A stretch of DNA of 64,000 nt from Acidobacteria bacterium UBA2990. Lineage in GTDB: Bacteria > Acidobacteriota > Vicinamibacteria > Vicinamibacterales > UBA8438. The translations under genes and the position numbers were made by a program. The stretch lies in contig DEAE01000024.1 of NCBI GenBank assembly GCA_002347025.1, positions 481,442 through 545,441 of the forward strand, read 5' to 3'. The notes below the pieces were generated by a model. It was not told where the DNA came from and did not search any database. It was given only the letters and a program-made list of their open reading frames with translations. Below are positions 36,408 through 46,108 of this stretch, one piece after another. Position 1 is the first letter of the stretch, and every line of letters starts with the position of its first letter.

Positions 36408-37769
36408 GTGCTTAGGAACGCGCAGCTGGTGAAGCAAGGTTGTCTGCTGGGTGTCATATGTGCGTGCGTGTTAGCTGCTGAACACGTTGTGGCTCAGGGA
36501 GGTGCCGACGCTTTAAGATTCTGGCCAGCGTGGCGAGGGCCTCTGGGCACAGGGGTTTCGCCAGAAGGTAAACCACCTGTCGACTGGAGTGAATCCCATA
36601 ACGTGAAGTGGAAAATTCCTCTGCCAGGCACCGGGTCAGGCAGCCCGGTGGTATGGCAAGACCGCGTGTTCGTTTTGGCAGCGATACCAACGGAAGAGGA
36701 GGCTTCCTCAAGGCCGGGTTTTTTCGCACGGCTTAGGCAGCGGTTCATGCAGGGAGTGTCGGCCACTCACGTTCAGCGGTTTGTGGTGCTCGCTCTTGAC
36801 CGGCAGGATGGAGGGATAATCTGGGAGCGTGTGGCAGAGGAAGTTGCGCCGCACCAGGGTACTCACGAGACCAATACCTGGTCATCGCCGTCGGCGGTGA
36901 CCGACGGCGATGTGATTTGTGCATTTTTTGGTTCGGTTGGGATCTTTTGTTACGACCTTGATGGACGGCTGCTGTGGGAAACCGACCTCGGGGACATGCA
37001 GACCAAGATGAGTTTCGGAGAGGGGGCTTCTCCTGCACTGTACCGGGATCTGCTCATTGTTCCCTGGGACCACGAGGGTGATAGCTTCCTCGCGGCATTT
37101 GGTAAGAGGACTGGACGAGAACGGTGGCGAACGCCGCGCGACGAGAAGACGTCTTGGAGTAGCCCGTTGGTGGTCGAATCGGAGGAAGGTGCTCAGGTGG
37201 TGACGACTGCTACTGGTGCTGTCCGGGCCTACGATGTCGAAACCGGTCGTCTTCGGTGGTGGGACGAAGGACTTACCGAGAACGCAATACCTTCGCCAGT
37301 TGCTGCTGGTGGCATGGTCTTCGTGACTAGTGGCTATCGAGGGAGCCGTTTGGCGGCAATTGACTTCATGCAGGCCGAGGGTGACATAAGCGGGTCTCAG
37401 GCTGTTGTTTGGTCCGTTAATCGGGATACACCATATGTACCCTCGCCTGTTCTACACGAGGGTTTGCTATACGTGCTGAAGGGTAATTCGGGAATGTTGA
37501 GCAGCTTTGATGCTTTGACTGGGTTCCGCCACTATGGACCTGAACGGCTTCCAGATGTTCGAAACGTGTATGCTTCGCCTGTAGCTGCAGCTGGTCGGCT
37601 CTACATAACTGGTCGAAATGGAGCTACTGCGGTTGTCCGGGCAGGGCAGACCTTTGAGGTAATGTCCACTAATACGCTGGAGGATGGTTTCGATGCCTCA
37701 CCAGCCATTGTCGAAGGTGAGATTTTCCTCAGGGGGCAGCGGTTCCTTTACTGTATAGCCGAAAGCTAG
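36408..37769 (+). CDS. Exported PQQ-type (BamB-like) beta-propeller protein
   Basis: A protein of about 453 aa with a signal peptide (about residues 1-30, HVVAQ) and WD-like PQQ blades: WRGPLGTGVSPEGKPPVDWSE, NVKWKIPLPGTGSGSPVVW, RQDGGIIWERV, LDGRLLWETDL, RTGRERWRTP and ETGRLRWWDEG. The architecture is that of the large family of outer-membrane-biogenesis-like or PQQ-like quinoproteins common in Planctomycetes and Acidobacteria. No catalytic Glu/Asp pair of true PQQ dehydrogenases is evident. The GTG at 36408 (GGAGG at 36393-36397) is preferred to ATG 36378. Confidence 0.83.
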   Translation: MLRNAQLVKQGCLLGVICACVLAAEHVVAQGGADALRFWPAWRGPLGTGVSPEGKPPVDWSESHNVKWKIPLPGTGSGSPVVWQDRVFVLAAIPTEEEASSRPGFFARLRQRFMQGVSATHVQRFVVLALDRQDGGIIWERVAEEVAPHQGTHETNTWSSPSAVTDGDVICAFFGSVGIFCYDLDGRLLWETDLGDMQTKMSFGEGASPALYRDLLIVPWDHEGDSFLAAFGKRTGRERWRTPRDEKTSWSSPLVVESEEGAQVVTTATGAVRAYDVETGRLRWWDEGLTENAIPSPVAAGGMVFVTSGYRGSRLAAIDFMQAEGDISGSQAVVWSVNRDTPYVPSPVLHEGLLYVLKGNSGMLSSFDALTGFRHYGPERLPDVRNVYASPVAAAGRLYITGRNGATAVVRAGQTFEVMSTNTLEDGFDASPAIVEGEIFLRGQRFLYCIAES

Positions 37770-37957
37770 TGGCTGCCCACGGTCTATTTCCTTACTATTG
37801 CTCCAATGCTGGCTCCGGATCTTTCTATCTGGGATATAAAGATGTCATGCCGAGGCATTGTGGCTCTAGGTATCAGGTTTCCGCTTGGAGAGGGTGTCCT
37901 GCCAACCCCAGCTAGGCTGCCTGAGTAGTCGTCGAGTTTCCCTGGGACGGTTGAAAC

Positions 37958-39253
37958 GTGAAAATCACCTATATAACAGCTGGTGCCGGCGGGATGTACT
38001 GTGGAAGTTGTATCAGGGATAACGCCTTGGCGGCTTCCCTAACTAGGAGCGGTCACGATGTTTCTTTGTTGCCACTGTATACCCCAACCAGAACCGATGA
38101 CCAGAATGTTAGTCAGCGTCGCGTTTTCTTTGGAGGTATTAGCGTTTACCTTGAGCAATACGTATCAGTCTTTCGTAAAACGCCCTGGCTCCTAGATCGG
38201 CTCTGGGAATTTCCCTGGTTGCTACGAGCCGTTTCGGGTCATGGAGTGCAGACAAGTCCAGCACGGCTCGGCGCACTCACGGTTTCTGTTCTCGAAGGGA
38301 CTAACGGGCATCAGCGAAAAGAGCTCGATAAATTGGTCCACTGGCTGAGTGAGCAACCCCGTCCTGATGTTGTCGACATTTCTAATTCGATGCTCATCGC
38401 GATTGCAGAGCCACTGAAAAGAATGCTGGGATGTCCTATTAACTGTACGCTCCAGGGTGAGAACGTTTTCATGAATGGCCTGCGCGAGCCATACCGGACT
38501 CGAGCGAAAGAGCTGATTCGGTCACACGTCGGCCACGTGGATTCGTTTGTGGCTGTTAGTGACTACTACGCGGCTTTGATGAGTCGCTATCTTGATATTC
38601 CTGGTGCAAAGATGAACGTGGTCCCACTGGGCGTGAATGTTGATCGATTCAAACCTAGTCAAGATCGCCCTTCTGGACCCTTAATAATTGGTTATTTGGG
38701 TCGGATAGCTCCTGAGAAGGGAATACGAGCGTTGTGTGAGTCCTATCGCCGGCTTCGTGAACGTGGACGCTTAAAGGGAGGACGCCTTGAGCTGGCCGGT
38801 TACCTAGGTCCAGAACATGTTGGGTATTGGAAGTCGATTGAGACAGAGATCGAGGCTTGGGGCTTGGCATCGGATATCCATTATCGAGGTGAGCTAGACC
38901 TTGAACACAAAGTGGAGTTTCTGCGAGAACTTGATCTCTTTGTAGTCCCAGCCGAGTACGACGATCCCAAGGGAATGTCGTTGATCGAGGCGATGGCGTG
39001 TGGGGTTCCGATTGTGGCACCCCGTCGTGGTACTTACACCGAATTGCTAACACGGACAGGTGGCGGGCTACTGGTCGAACCTGAGAACGCGACTGCCCTG
39101 GAGGATATTCTGCTTCGGCTCGACAGCGACCGCGCAAACTTGACTGAGCTTGGGCGACGCGCTACTGAGGGGGTTCGGCAACATTACAACATCAGTGAGA
39201 TGACTATCCGTGCTCTTGATGTCTATCAGCGGCTCGCCAACCAACATCGTTAG
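37958..39253 (+). CDS. GT4-family (GT-B) glycosyltransferase
   Basis: A 431-aa glycosyltransferase starting with GTG. The N-terminal GT-B domain begins MKITYITAGAGGMYCGSC. The C-terminal nucleotide-sugar domain carries GYLGRIAPEKGI and the E-x7-E type motif in PAEYDDPKGMSLIEAMACGVPIVAP. It transfers a sugar from an NDP-sugar with retention of configuration, probably in polysaccharide or glycolipid synthesis. Its end overlaps the convergent membrane-protein gene by 4 nt. A dTDP-sugar epimerase gene lies 0.5 kb away, which supports a surface-glycan role. Confidence 0.92.
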   Translation: MKITYITAGAGGMYCGSCIRDNALAASLTRSGHDVSLLPLYTPTRTDDQNVSQRRVFFGGISVYLEQYVSVFRKTPWLLDRLWEFPWLLRAVSGHGVQTSPARLGALTVSVLEGTNGHQRKELDKLVHWLSEQPRPDVVDISNSMLIAIAEPLKRMLGCPINCTLQGENVFMNGLREPYRTRAKELIRSHVGHVDSFVAVSDYYAALMSRYLDIPGAKMNVVPLGVNVDRFKPSQDRPSGPLIIGYLGRIAPEKGIRALCESYRRLRERGRLKGGRLELAGYLGPEHVGYWKSIETEIEAWGLASDIHYRGELDLEHKVEFLRELDLFVVPAEYDDPKGMSLIEAMACGVPIVAPRRGTYTELLTRTGGGLLVEPENATALEDILLRLDSDRANLTELGRRATEGVRQHYNISEMTIRALDVYQRLANQHR

Positions 39254-39741
39254 GACAACAGATTTCTGGTTGGCCACCAGGTGGCGACAATAATTAGGAC
39301 AAGGACGATGCCAAACCAGCGCTGCGGGGTATTGACAAAAATTACCGCGCCGTTGACGACCATGAGCAGGAAGAAGCTACGTGAGGTCCATTCCAACCAA
39401 ACCGCTCGCTTGAGGTACCCCTGCGGTATTTTCGACCACCAGCACACTTCACTGAGCCAGAACAAGCCGAATAAAAAATTTATATACAGGCCTCCGCCAA
39501 ATGCCCATCCAAACACTGCTTTGGCCTGGCGGGCCGTTTCCGCATATGCAACTGCTTGGCTCCAGTTGTAGTGAACTTCAAATGCTGTTGCTATGTGGGC
39601 AGCATAGGATGTTAGGCCGAGACCTAATAGCCATACTCCGATACTTGTCCTCCTGGCTGGGCTGTACCTGCGCCAGAGCTGGGAGGCGGCATACAGTGAC
39701 AGGGCTAACCAGATGGTAGCGCTGGTGAGAATAGCGCCCAT
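39250..39741 (-). CDS. Small integral membrane protein of unknown function
   Basis: A 163-aa protein with about five predicted transmembrane helices (roughly residues 4-22, 34-55, 76-97, 112-128 and 138-153). I do not recognise the family. It follows the rfbC-like gene by 12 nt on the minus strand, so the two probably form one operon, and its 3' end overlaps the glycosyltransferase gene by 4 nt tail to tail. Confidence 0.75.
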   Translation of the reverse strand: MGAILTSATIWLALSLYAASQLWRRYSPARRTSIGVWLLGLGLTSYAAHIATAFEVHYNWSQAVAYAETARQAKAVFGWAFGGGLYINFLFGLFWLSEVCWWSKIPQGYLKRAVWLEWTSRSFFLLMVVNGAVIFVNTPQRWFGIVLVLIIVATWWPTRNLLS

Positions 39742-39753
39742 TTTAGAGATGTC

Positions 39754-40317
39754 CTAAACTGGTGCCGAAGACGGGCTTTGGGCAAGGTGGTGCTCAGCGA
39801 GAGTTGGCATAATCCGGTCTCGGTCAGATACGATTGGATCTTGAACGGGCCATTGAATTCCTAACCCAGGATCGTTCCACAGGATGCCCTCCTCGCCATC
39901 GGGATTGTAGGGGGCATCTACCTTGTAAAACAGATCGGCTGGGTCATCGCCGAGGACGCAAAAACCGTGGGCAAAGCCAGACGGAATCCAAAGCAGGCGA
40001 CCGTTCAAGTCTGACAACTCGGCCGATTCGGTTTGGCCGTAAGTCGGTGAGTCCTTCCTCAGATCAAGTGCAACATCAAAAATTCGACCCCGAGTCACGC
40101 CGACAAGCTTTCCTTGTGGGGGGGTGTGTTGATAGTGGAGGCCCCGGACGACGCCTGGCCGTGAACGCGAGTGATTGTCTTGCACGAAACTGTAGGGCAG
40201 ACCAGCTTTTTTGAACTGCTCTAGGTTGAACCGTTCAACGAAAAATCCACGTCCATCCCCTCGTAAATCAAGTTCAATAAGAAAAAGACCGTTGAGTTTG
40301 AGCGGGATGACATTCAT
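39754..40317 (-). CDS. rfbC: dTDP-4-dehydrorhamnose 3,5-epimerase family protein
   Basis: About 187 aa, a double-stranded beta-helix epimerase of dTDP-L-rhamnose synthesis. The catalytic His is in RGLHYQ, FVQDNHSRS and the GFAHGF segment are as in RfbC, and YKVDAPYNPDGEEGILWNDP carries the C-terminal substrate residues. The ATG at 40317 aligns with the usual start MNVIPLKLNGLF; ATG 40338 would add seven residues. The other rml genes are not in the window. Confidence 0.92.
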   Translation of the reverse strand: MNVIPLKLNGLFLIELDLRGDGRGFFVERFNLEQFKKAGLPYSFVQDNHSRSRPGVVRGLHYQHTPPQGKLVGVTRGRIFDVALDLRKDSPTYGQTESAELSDLNGRLLWIPSGFAHGFCVLGDDPADLFYKVDAPYNPDGEEGILWNDPGLGIQWPVQDPIVSDRDRIMPTLAEHHLAQSPSSAPV

Positions 40318-40765
40318 CTTGCGGATTGGACCCGCCAATTGTGACTGGCCCGCCTGCTAATCATAGCGCACCTTTCAGGTGATCTGTCCGAGGCAAGGGT
40401 TGTAGGTCTGGGTAATGCGGTATCGCAGTCAATAACGTGGTTGGTCTTTGCTAGAGCTTAGGTCTTGGCCAAGGACGCCTTTTCTCACTGAGAAGAGTAA
40501 GGTTTGTGGCTGCCAGAAAACACCTGTCAAGGGAAGAATTTTGTGTTGGGTAGGGCATGTTTGTTTTTTCGTTTGTCGTTGGTCTCAACGTGACATCGTT
40601 AGTCTTGTCGAGTCCAGGGGCCCACGGTGATAGGATGGCTGGCGATCAAGCCATAGAGGTGTCTGGGATGGATGGAGATTCAGTTGTATCTCAGTAGTCT
40701 ATGTAGATATTGAGTAGGCACAGGGTCACCGGTTCAAAGGTCTCAAATTAGGGTATTCGGGATTT
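40318..40765. other. Divergent intergenic region between the epimerase and a serine hydrolase gene
   Basis: About 450 bases with no supported gene, RNA or strong hairpin. Promoters of both divergent genes should lie here, but none is clear by eye. Confidence 0.35.
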
Positions 40766-41812
40766 ATGCCAACTATATCGGATCGTCTGCGCAAATTTTG
40801 TGTCCAACGAGCAGTTCTAGTCGGTTTAACTGTGTTCTTTGGAGCTTCCTCTGTTAGCGGTTTTCGAGCGTCGGCTCTGGTCGTGCCAGGTTTAGGTGAG
40901 GTGGTTGCCCATCTGACTCGATTGCCTCGTATGAGATCTTTCTTGGTATCGGTTGACGGGACACTGTTGACTGAGGAGTACTTCAACGGAGCTAGAGAAG
41001 ACCGGTCTGCAAACCTGAAGTCAGTATCGAAGAGCATTATTGCGACACTGGTAGGGATTGCAATCGATCACGGCTATATCGATGGAGTCGATACCACCAT
41101 TGATCAATTCTTTGGGGAAGATCTCGGCGATTCAACAAAGAGGCGCATTACGATCGAAGATCTGCTTACCATGCGTTCCGGGATTGAAACCACAAGCAAT
41201 CGGAACTATGGGCGCTGGGTGCAGAGTCGCAACTGGGTAAGGCACGTGCTGACACGGCCTCTGGTGGCTGAGCCAGGAGAACGGATGATCTACAGCACAG
41301 GAAGTAGTCATCTGCTGTCTGCCGTGATCACAGAGGCGTCAGGCATGAGTACCCATCGTTTTGCCAACCGATATTTAGGTAAGCCGATGGGCATCACAGT
41401 CCCTTCGTGGACAACCGACCCTCAAGGGATCTATCTCGGTGGTAACGAGATGTCGATGACACCTCGTGACATGCTGGCTATCGGTCAAATGTATTTAAAC
41501 TGTGGACGGGTAGGTGCTACTCAGGTCGTTTCAGAGGAATGGGTGCATACCTCGGTGATGCCCCACGCCACTAGGACCCGAACCCCAGACCGATCATATG
41601 GGTACGGTTGGTGGGTGCGTGAGATTGCCGATTATGATTCATTTTACGCTTGGGGTTATGGCGGGCAGTTCATTTACGTTGTACCAGAGCTTCGATTGGT
41701 GACAGTGATGACCTCATCAGCCAATCCTGGAGACGGATTACGTGATCATCGTCGGTCGTTGTATCGGTTGATGGAGGACGAAATTGTGCCACTAATTTCG
41801 GCTTGGCGATAA
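40766..41812 (+). CDS. Exported beta-lactamase-fold serine hydrolase
   Basis: A 348-aa serine hydrolase of the beta-lactamase class C / DD-peptidase fold. The nucleophile motif is S86-V-S-K89. The second motif is Y-S-T in MIYSTGSSHLL, where Thr replaces the common Asn. WGYGGQFIYV is in the position of the KTG/HxG motif. An N-terminal hydrophobic segment (about residues 15-32) serves as signal or anchor. It belongs to a different subgroup from the serine hydrolase at 34546. It is followed after 31 nt by the SMP-30-like gene, so they may be cotranscribed. Substrate unknown. Confidence 0.87.
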   Translation: MPTISDRLRKFCVQRAVLVGLTVFFGASSVSGFRASALVVPGLGEVVAHLTRLPRMRSFLVSVDGTLLTEEYFNGAREDRSANLKSVSKSIIATLVGIAIDHGYIDGVDTTIDQFFGEDLGDSTKRRITIEDLLTMRSGIETTSNRNYGRWVQSRNWVRHVLTRPLVAEPGERMIYSTGSSHLLSAVITEASGMSTHRFANRYLGKPMGITVPSWTTDPQGIYLGGNEMSMTPRDMLAIGQMYLNCGRVGATQVVSEEWVHTSVMPHATRTRTPDRSYGYGWWVREIADYDSFYAWGYGGQFIYVVPELRLVTVMTSSANPGDGLRDHRRSLYRLMEDEIVPLISAWR

Positions 41813-41843
41813 TGATTGGCGGTAGAGTAGATGGGATCTAGAA

Positions 41844-42929
41844 ATGAATATCGAAGAGGAACGTCGTCATTCGTTAGGTTCGAGTGTTTGCCGGATCGTG
41901 ATCGGACTTCATCTTCTAGTTCTGTCCACTGTTGGGTGCAACGAGGGAACTGGATCGATGACAGAGCCGATTGCGGAACCAGAACCGTTACTGAAGCAAG
42001 GCGCAGGAGCCATCGTGCGAATCGACCCAGAATTTGACGCTTTGGTGCCAATCGATGCGCAAATCGAGAAGTTGGCCGAGGGGTACATGTTTACCGAAGG
42101 GCCGGTTTGGATTCGTCGTGGGACTCCAGAACCGTATCTGCTCTTCAGTGACATTCCGGCAAATTCGATCAAGAAATGGTCGCCGGTAGATGGTGCGAGC
42201 GATTTTTTGACTAATATCTTTGAAGGGGACCCTGGGGACCGAAGTCAGGTTGGGTCCAATGGTCTTTTGATCGACGGTGAAGGACGCTTGATCTTGTGTG
42301 AACATGGCAACAGGCAGATTTCTCGAATCGAATCAGACGGAAGTGTCACGGTATTGGCGGACAGGTATGAAGGGAAGCGTTTGAATAGCCCGAATGATGC
42401 GGTATTTCATTCGAGTGGTTCATTGTATTTTACCGATCCGCCTTATGGACTTTCGGAGCAAGATGACGATCCTGACAAGGAATTAAACTTTAATGGGATT
42501 TTCCGCCTGAAGGTCAATGGTGAAGTCGAGCTGTTGAGCGATAGCCAGACGCGTCCTAATGGTATCGGGTTTTCTCCAGATGAGCAGACTTTGTACGTGG
42601 CGAACTCCGACCGTACCAACAAGGTTTGGTACGCCTACGATGTCCTTGATGATGGGACTCTTGGGCCAGCCAGGGTATTCTTTGACGTAAATGATCAAAG
42701 TGCGGCTGGTGCTGCCGATGGTATGGCCATCGACCGCGAAGGCACTTTGTTTGCGACTGGTCCTGGAGGTGTATGGGTGATCAGTCCGGATGGGCGTCAT
42801 CTGGGTTCGATTCAGCCAACCGAAGTGCCAGCCAATGTCGGATGGGGTGATGATGGGAATGTCCTGTACATGACCGCAAGGACAGGCCTTTACCGGATTC
42901 GTCTAACTACGGGAGGGGCAATTCCGTAG
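41844..42929 (+). CDS. SMP-30/gluconolactonase-family protein, exported
   Basis: A 361-aa six-bladed propeller of the SMP-30/gluconolactonase/LRE family, which hydrolyses sugar or other lactones with a divalent metal. The metal-ligand Glu is in EGPVWI, Asn/Asp ligands lie in SPNDAVFHSSGSLYFTDPPYGL, and QTRPNGIGFSPDEQTLYVANS completes the signature. The N-terminus (about residues 18-33) is a signal sequence ending at a cysteine (STVGC), so the protein may be a lipoprotein, though the lipobox is imperfect. It is 31 nt after the serine hydrolase gene and 113 nt before the quinoprotein gene. Confidence 0.9.
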   Translation: MNIEEERRHSLGSSVCRIVIGLHLLVLSTVGCNEGTGSMTEPIAEPEPLLKQGAGAIVRIDPEFDALVPIDAQIEKLAEGYMFTEGPVWIRRGTPEPYLLFSDIPANSIKKWSPVDGASDFLTNIFEGDPGDRSQVGSNGLLIDGEGRLILCEHGNRQISRIESDGSVTVLADRYEGKRLNSPNDAVFHSSGSLYFTDPPYGLSEQDDDPDKELNFNGIFRLKVNGEVELLSDSQTRPNGIGFSPDEQTLYVANSDRTNKVWYAYDVLDDGTLGPARVFFDVNDQSAAGAADGMAIDREGTLFATGPGGVWVISPDGRHLGSIQPTEVPANVGWGDDGNVLYMTARTGLYRIRLTTGGAIP

Positions 42930-43042
42930 GGAGCGAAGAGCTGGTCTGGACAACTTGCTGAAGGGTTTTCGGCTTGTGGTGCAAAAATTTAGGGTGACTG
43001 AAGATTATTGGCAACTCGATAGTCGACGTAAAGGAGGAAAAG

Positions 43043-45019
43043 ATGGCTTCCTTGAGAGGAACGTTGGCGGGCTGTTTAGGAGTGTCGTTGGTTTGTCTGG
43101 TCTTGCTTCCAGAGGCTACGGCGCAGACGGGTGCGGAGAACGGAGAATGGCGTCACTACGGTGGCGATGAGGCCAACACGCGGTACTCGCCACTTGATCA
43201 AATTAATAGTGACAACTTTAACGAGTTGGAGCTGGTGTGGCGAATGAAAACAGACAATTTCGGTCCGACGCCAGAATACAATTTCGAGTCTACCCCACTA
43301 ATGGTCAACGGAGTTATTTACACTACCGCTGGCACTCGTCGGGCTGTGGTTGCTGCCGATGCTGGGACCGGGGAATATCTGTGGATGCATAGGCTCAATG
43401 AAGGCGAGCGCGGGGCGGCAACTCCGCGCCGGTTGTCTGGCCGTGGCCTGGCCTATCGAGATGATGGTGGAGCTGGACAGATTATCTATGTGACACCAGG
43501 GTACCAGTTGATTGCACTTAACGCGTCCACTGGCCAGCGTGTCTCGAGCTTTGGAACCGATGGGATCGTTGATCTGATGCAGAATATGGATCAAGAAATT
43601 GACCCACTCGCCGGAGAGATTGGACTCCACGCTGCTCCCCTTGTTGTTGGCAATACGATTGTCATTGGTGCCGCGCATGTACCAGGGAGCGCACCGCGGT
43701 CAATGCGCAACACCAAGGGGTATGTTCGAGGGTTTGACGCCAACACAGGCGAGCGACGGTGGATATTCCACACGATTCCAGGTGGGGACGAATATGGGAA
43801 TGACACCTGGTTGAATGGATCGTGGCGTTATACCGGAAACACTGGTGTTTGGGGGCAGATCAGTGCCGACTTGGAACTCGGGATAGTCTACCTCCCGACG
43901 GAGATGCCTACTAACGATTACTACGGTGGGCATCGACATGGAGATAATCTGTTTTCGGATAGCATTGTGGCTGTCGACATCGAGACTGGTGATCGACTAT
44001 GGCACTACCAAGTCATCCACCATGACGTGTGGGACTGGGATTTTCCGTGTGCACCCGTATTGGTCGATGTTGAGATCGAGGGACGCCCAGGCATCACAAA
44101 GGTGGTTGCCCAGCCCAGCAAGCAGGGATGGTTGTACGTGCTTGATCGCGAGACCGGTGAGCCGATCTGGCCTATTGAAGAGCGCTCCGTCGAAGCTTCA
44201 GACGTTCCGGAAGAACTGCTTGCATTGACACAGCCGTTTCCAACCAGACCGCCGGCTTATGATCGACAGGGAGTGAGCGAAGACGACTTGATCGACTTCA
44301 CACCTGAACTTCGAGCTGAGGCACTCGACCGCGTTGCCAACTTCAGGATGGGGCCTATCTTTACACCTCCGGTCGTTGCTGACCCTGATGGTCCCTATGG
44401 AACGCTGATGCTGCCGTCCGCCGGTGGCGGAACCAATTGGCCTGGAGGTTCTGTTGACCCTGAAACTGGAATCTTCTACCAGTATTCCTTCACCAATGTC
44501 ACCTCGTTGGGATTAGTGAACAACCCTGAGCGGTCGGATATGAACTTCATTCGTGGCAATCCTGCAGGAGTGCCGGCTAGGGACCGTGCTCTCACAATTC
44601 GCGGGCTGCCTCTAATCAAACCGCCATGGGGGCGTATCAGTGCAATTGACTTGAAGACCGGTGACATCCTGTGGCAGGTTGCGCACGGCGAAACACCTGA
44701 CAACGTTCGAGAACATCCCGATTTGCAGGGGGTAACGATTCCACGAACTGGTCGTATTGGTCGGGTCGGTACTTTGATCACCAAGACACTCGTAATTGCT
44801 GGCGAACCGGGTACTTTCACGATGCCATCTGGCGAGGTCGGGGCAATGCTGCGAGCCTATGACAAGGTTACGGGTGAGGAGGTCGGCGAGGTTTATATGC
44901 CGGTCGGCGTGTCTGGGTCACCGATGACGTATATGTACGAAGGTGCACAGTATATTGTCACGGCTGTCAGCGGTGGTGGCAATGTTGGAGAACTCTTGGC
45001 CTATCGGCTACTGGATTAG
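43043..45019 (+). CDS. Exported PQQ-dependent dehydrogenase (glucose-dehydrogenase-like quinoprotein)
   Basis: A 658-aa periplasmic quinoprotein with a signal peptide (to about residue 27, ATAQ). The opening motif EWRHYGGDEANTRYSPLDQI is typical of membrane-type PQQ glucose dehydrogenases and relatives. PQQ-site landmarks are HVPGSAPRSM with TKGYVRGFDANTGERRW, HHDVWDWDFPCAPVL carrying the likely catalytic Asp, and PSAGGGTNWPGGSVDPETG. There is no N-terminal five-helix membrane domain and no haem motif. AAGGAGG lies just before the ATG. Its neighbour, a gluconolactonase-family protein, would suit the lactone product of a sugar dehydrogenase; that link is inference. Confidence 0.9.
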   Translation: MASLRGTLAGCLGVSLVCLVLLPEATAQTGAENGEWRHYGGDEANTRYSPLDQINSDNFNELELVWRMKTDNFGPTPEYNFESTPLMVNGVIYTTAGTRRAVVAADAGTGEYLWMHRLNEGERGAATPRRLSGRGLAYRDDGGAGQIIYVTPGYQLIALNASTGQRVSSFGTDGIVDLMQNMDQEIDPLAGEIGLHAAPLVVGNTIVIGAAHVPGSAPRSMRNTKGYVRGFDANTGERRWIFHTIPGGDEYGNDTWLNGSWRYTGNTGVWGQISADLELGIVYLPTEMPTNDYYGGHRHGDNLFSDSIVAVDIETGDRLWHYQVIHHDVWDWDFPCAPVLVDVEIEGRPGITKVVAQPSKQGWLYVLDRETGEPIWPIEERSVEASDVPEELLALTQPFPTRPPAYDRQGVSEDDLIDFTPELRAEALDRVANFRMGPIFTPPVVADPDGPYGTLMLPSAGGGTNWPGGSVDPETGIFYQYSFTNVTSLGLVNNPERSDMNFIRGNPAGVPARDRALTIRGLPLIKPPWGRISAIDLKTGDILWQVAHGETPDNVREHPDLQGVTIPRTGRIGRVGTLITKTLVIAGEPGTFTMPSGEVGAMLRAYDKVTGEEVGEVYMPVGVSGSPMTYMYEGAQYIVTAVSGGGNVGELLAYRLLD

Positions 45020-45059
45020 TGGTGCGGCTGTAGGCGCCGGAACTCTCAAGGGTGTCTTT

Positions 45060-45083
45060 CCCCGAGCATTAGAGGTCTCGGGG
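45060..45083 (+). terminator. Possible terminator of the quinoprotein gene
   Basis: Stem CCCCGAG (45060-45066) / CTCGGGG (45077-45083) with a 10-nt loop, followed by only three T. It lies between convergent genes, 40 nt after the quinoprotein stop. Confidence 0.45.
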
Positions 45084-45161
45084 TTTGAGGGGACCCACTG
45101 CACCCGCTAGGAGGACTCGGTTAATAGCGGGATGCTATCTGTTGGTGATACAGCAGTTTCG

Positions 45162-45965
45162 TTAAGTTATGGAACTGCCGCCGTCCACTGGGATGATCGC
45201 GCCGCTGGTGTAGGCCCCAGCTCGTGATGCTAGGTAGATAGCGATACCAGCCATTTCTTCCGGTCGGCCGATTCGTCCCAATGGGCAGTTTTTTTCGATC
45301 TCCGACCGAAATTGCTGCAAGGGCTGTTGGGTCATCTTGCTTTCGAAGAATCCTGGAGCGATAGCGTTGACAGTGATATAGAGAGGTGCGAGTTCCAGCG
45401 CTAGTGACCTCGTCAGATGATGTACCGCTGCCTTGCTGGCGGAGTAAGGGAACGTTCCAGTTTGTAGTACGGTTGGAGCCTTTAGTCCGTCCATCGAGCC
45501 GATGTTGATGACCCGGGCTGGATCGTCTTTGCTTGCGGCCGTTTCGAGGAGTGGGGTTAGGTCACGGGTCATAAAGAAGAGAGCTGTCACATTAAGTTCG
45601 AGAACCTTTCTGAAGCCAGAGCTGGGGAAGGATTCATATGGAGCTCCCCAAGCTGCACCGGCGTTGTTCACCAGAATGTCGAGCCGGTTTGTGTGTTTTG
45701 CAAGGGTGGTCACCAATCGTTCTCGGCTTTCGTCATGCGAGATGTCGGCGGGCAGTGAATAGCAAGGGCCAGATACCGACAACTCGTTGGCTGCCTGATT
45801 GCACAGCTCAGCTTTCCGCGAAGAAATGAATACGGTTGCCCCAGCCTGTAAGTAGGCTTGGGCAATCATTCGGCCGATTCCACGTGAGCCTCCAGTTACC
45901 AAGGCGGTCTTGCCCTTGAGATCAAAGAGGGTGGCTACGTTGATGGTATCGCGTGAGTCAGACAT
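45162..45965 (-). CDS. Short-chain dehydrogenase/reductase
   Basis: A 267-aa SDR oxidoreductase. The cofactor motif TGGSRGIG is near residue 24, NNAGAAWG follows, and the catalytic Tyr-Lys pair is in YSASKAAVH; the sequence ends DGGSSIT. The classic SDR C-terminus PVDGG is present. The ATG at 45965 gives a normal N-terminus; an upstream ATG (46043) would add 26 residues without a clear ribosome site. Substrate unknown; an alcohol or 3-oxoacyl reductase is likely. Confidence 0.92.
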   Translation of the reverse strand: MSDSRDTINVATLFDLKGKTALVTGGSRGIGRMIAQAYLQAGATVFISSRKAELCNQAANELSVSGPCYSLPADISHDESRERLVTTLAKHTNRLDILVNNAGAAWGAPYESFPSSGFRKVLELNVTALFFMTRDLTPLLETAASKDDPARVINIGSMDGLKAPTVLQTGTFPYSASKAAVHHLTRSLALELAPLYITVNAIAPGFFESKMTQQPLQQFRSEIEKNCPLGRIGRPEEMAGIAIYLASRAGAYTSGAIIPVDGGSSIT

Positions 45966-46108
45966 CGTAATCGAGTAGGACCAACTCCATTTCTGTTGTG
46001 TATCTTTCTGTGCGTGGCTACTGAGCGGATGATTAGGGCTCAAGGGTCATGAGCCTTACCGCTTGTCAGATCCTGCTCTGGATTGCCAAGTGTGGCGATC
46101 TTCTGGCC

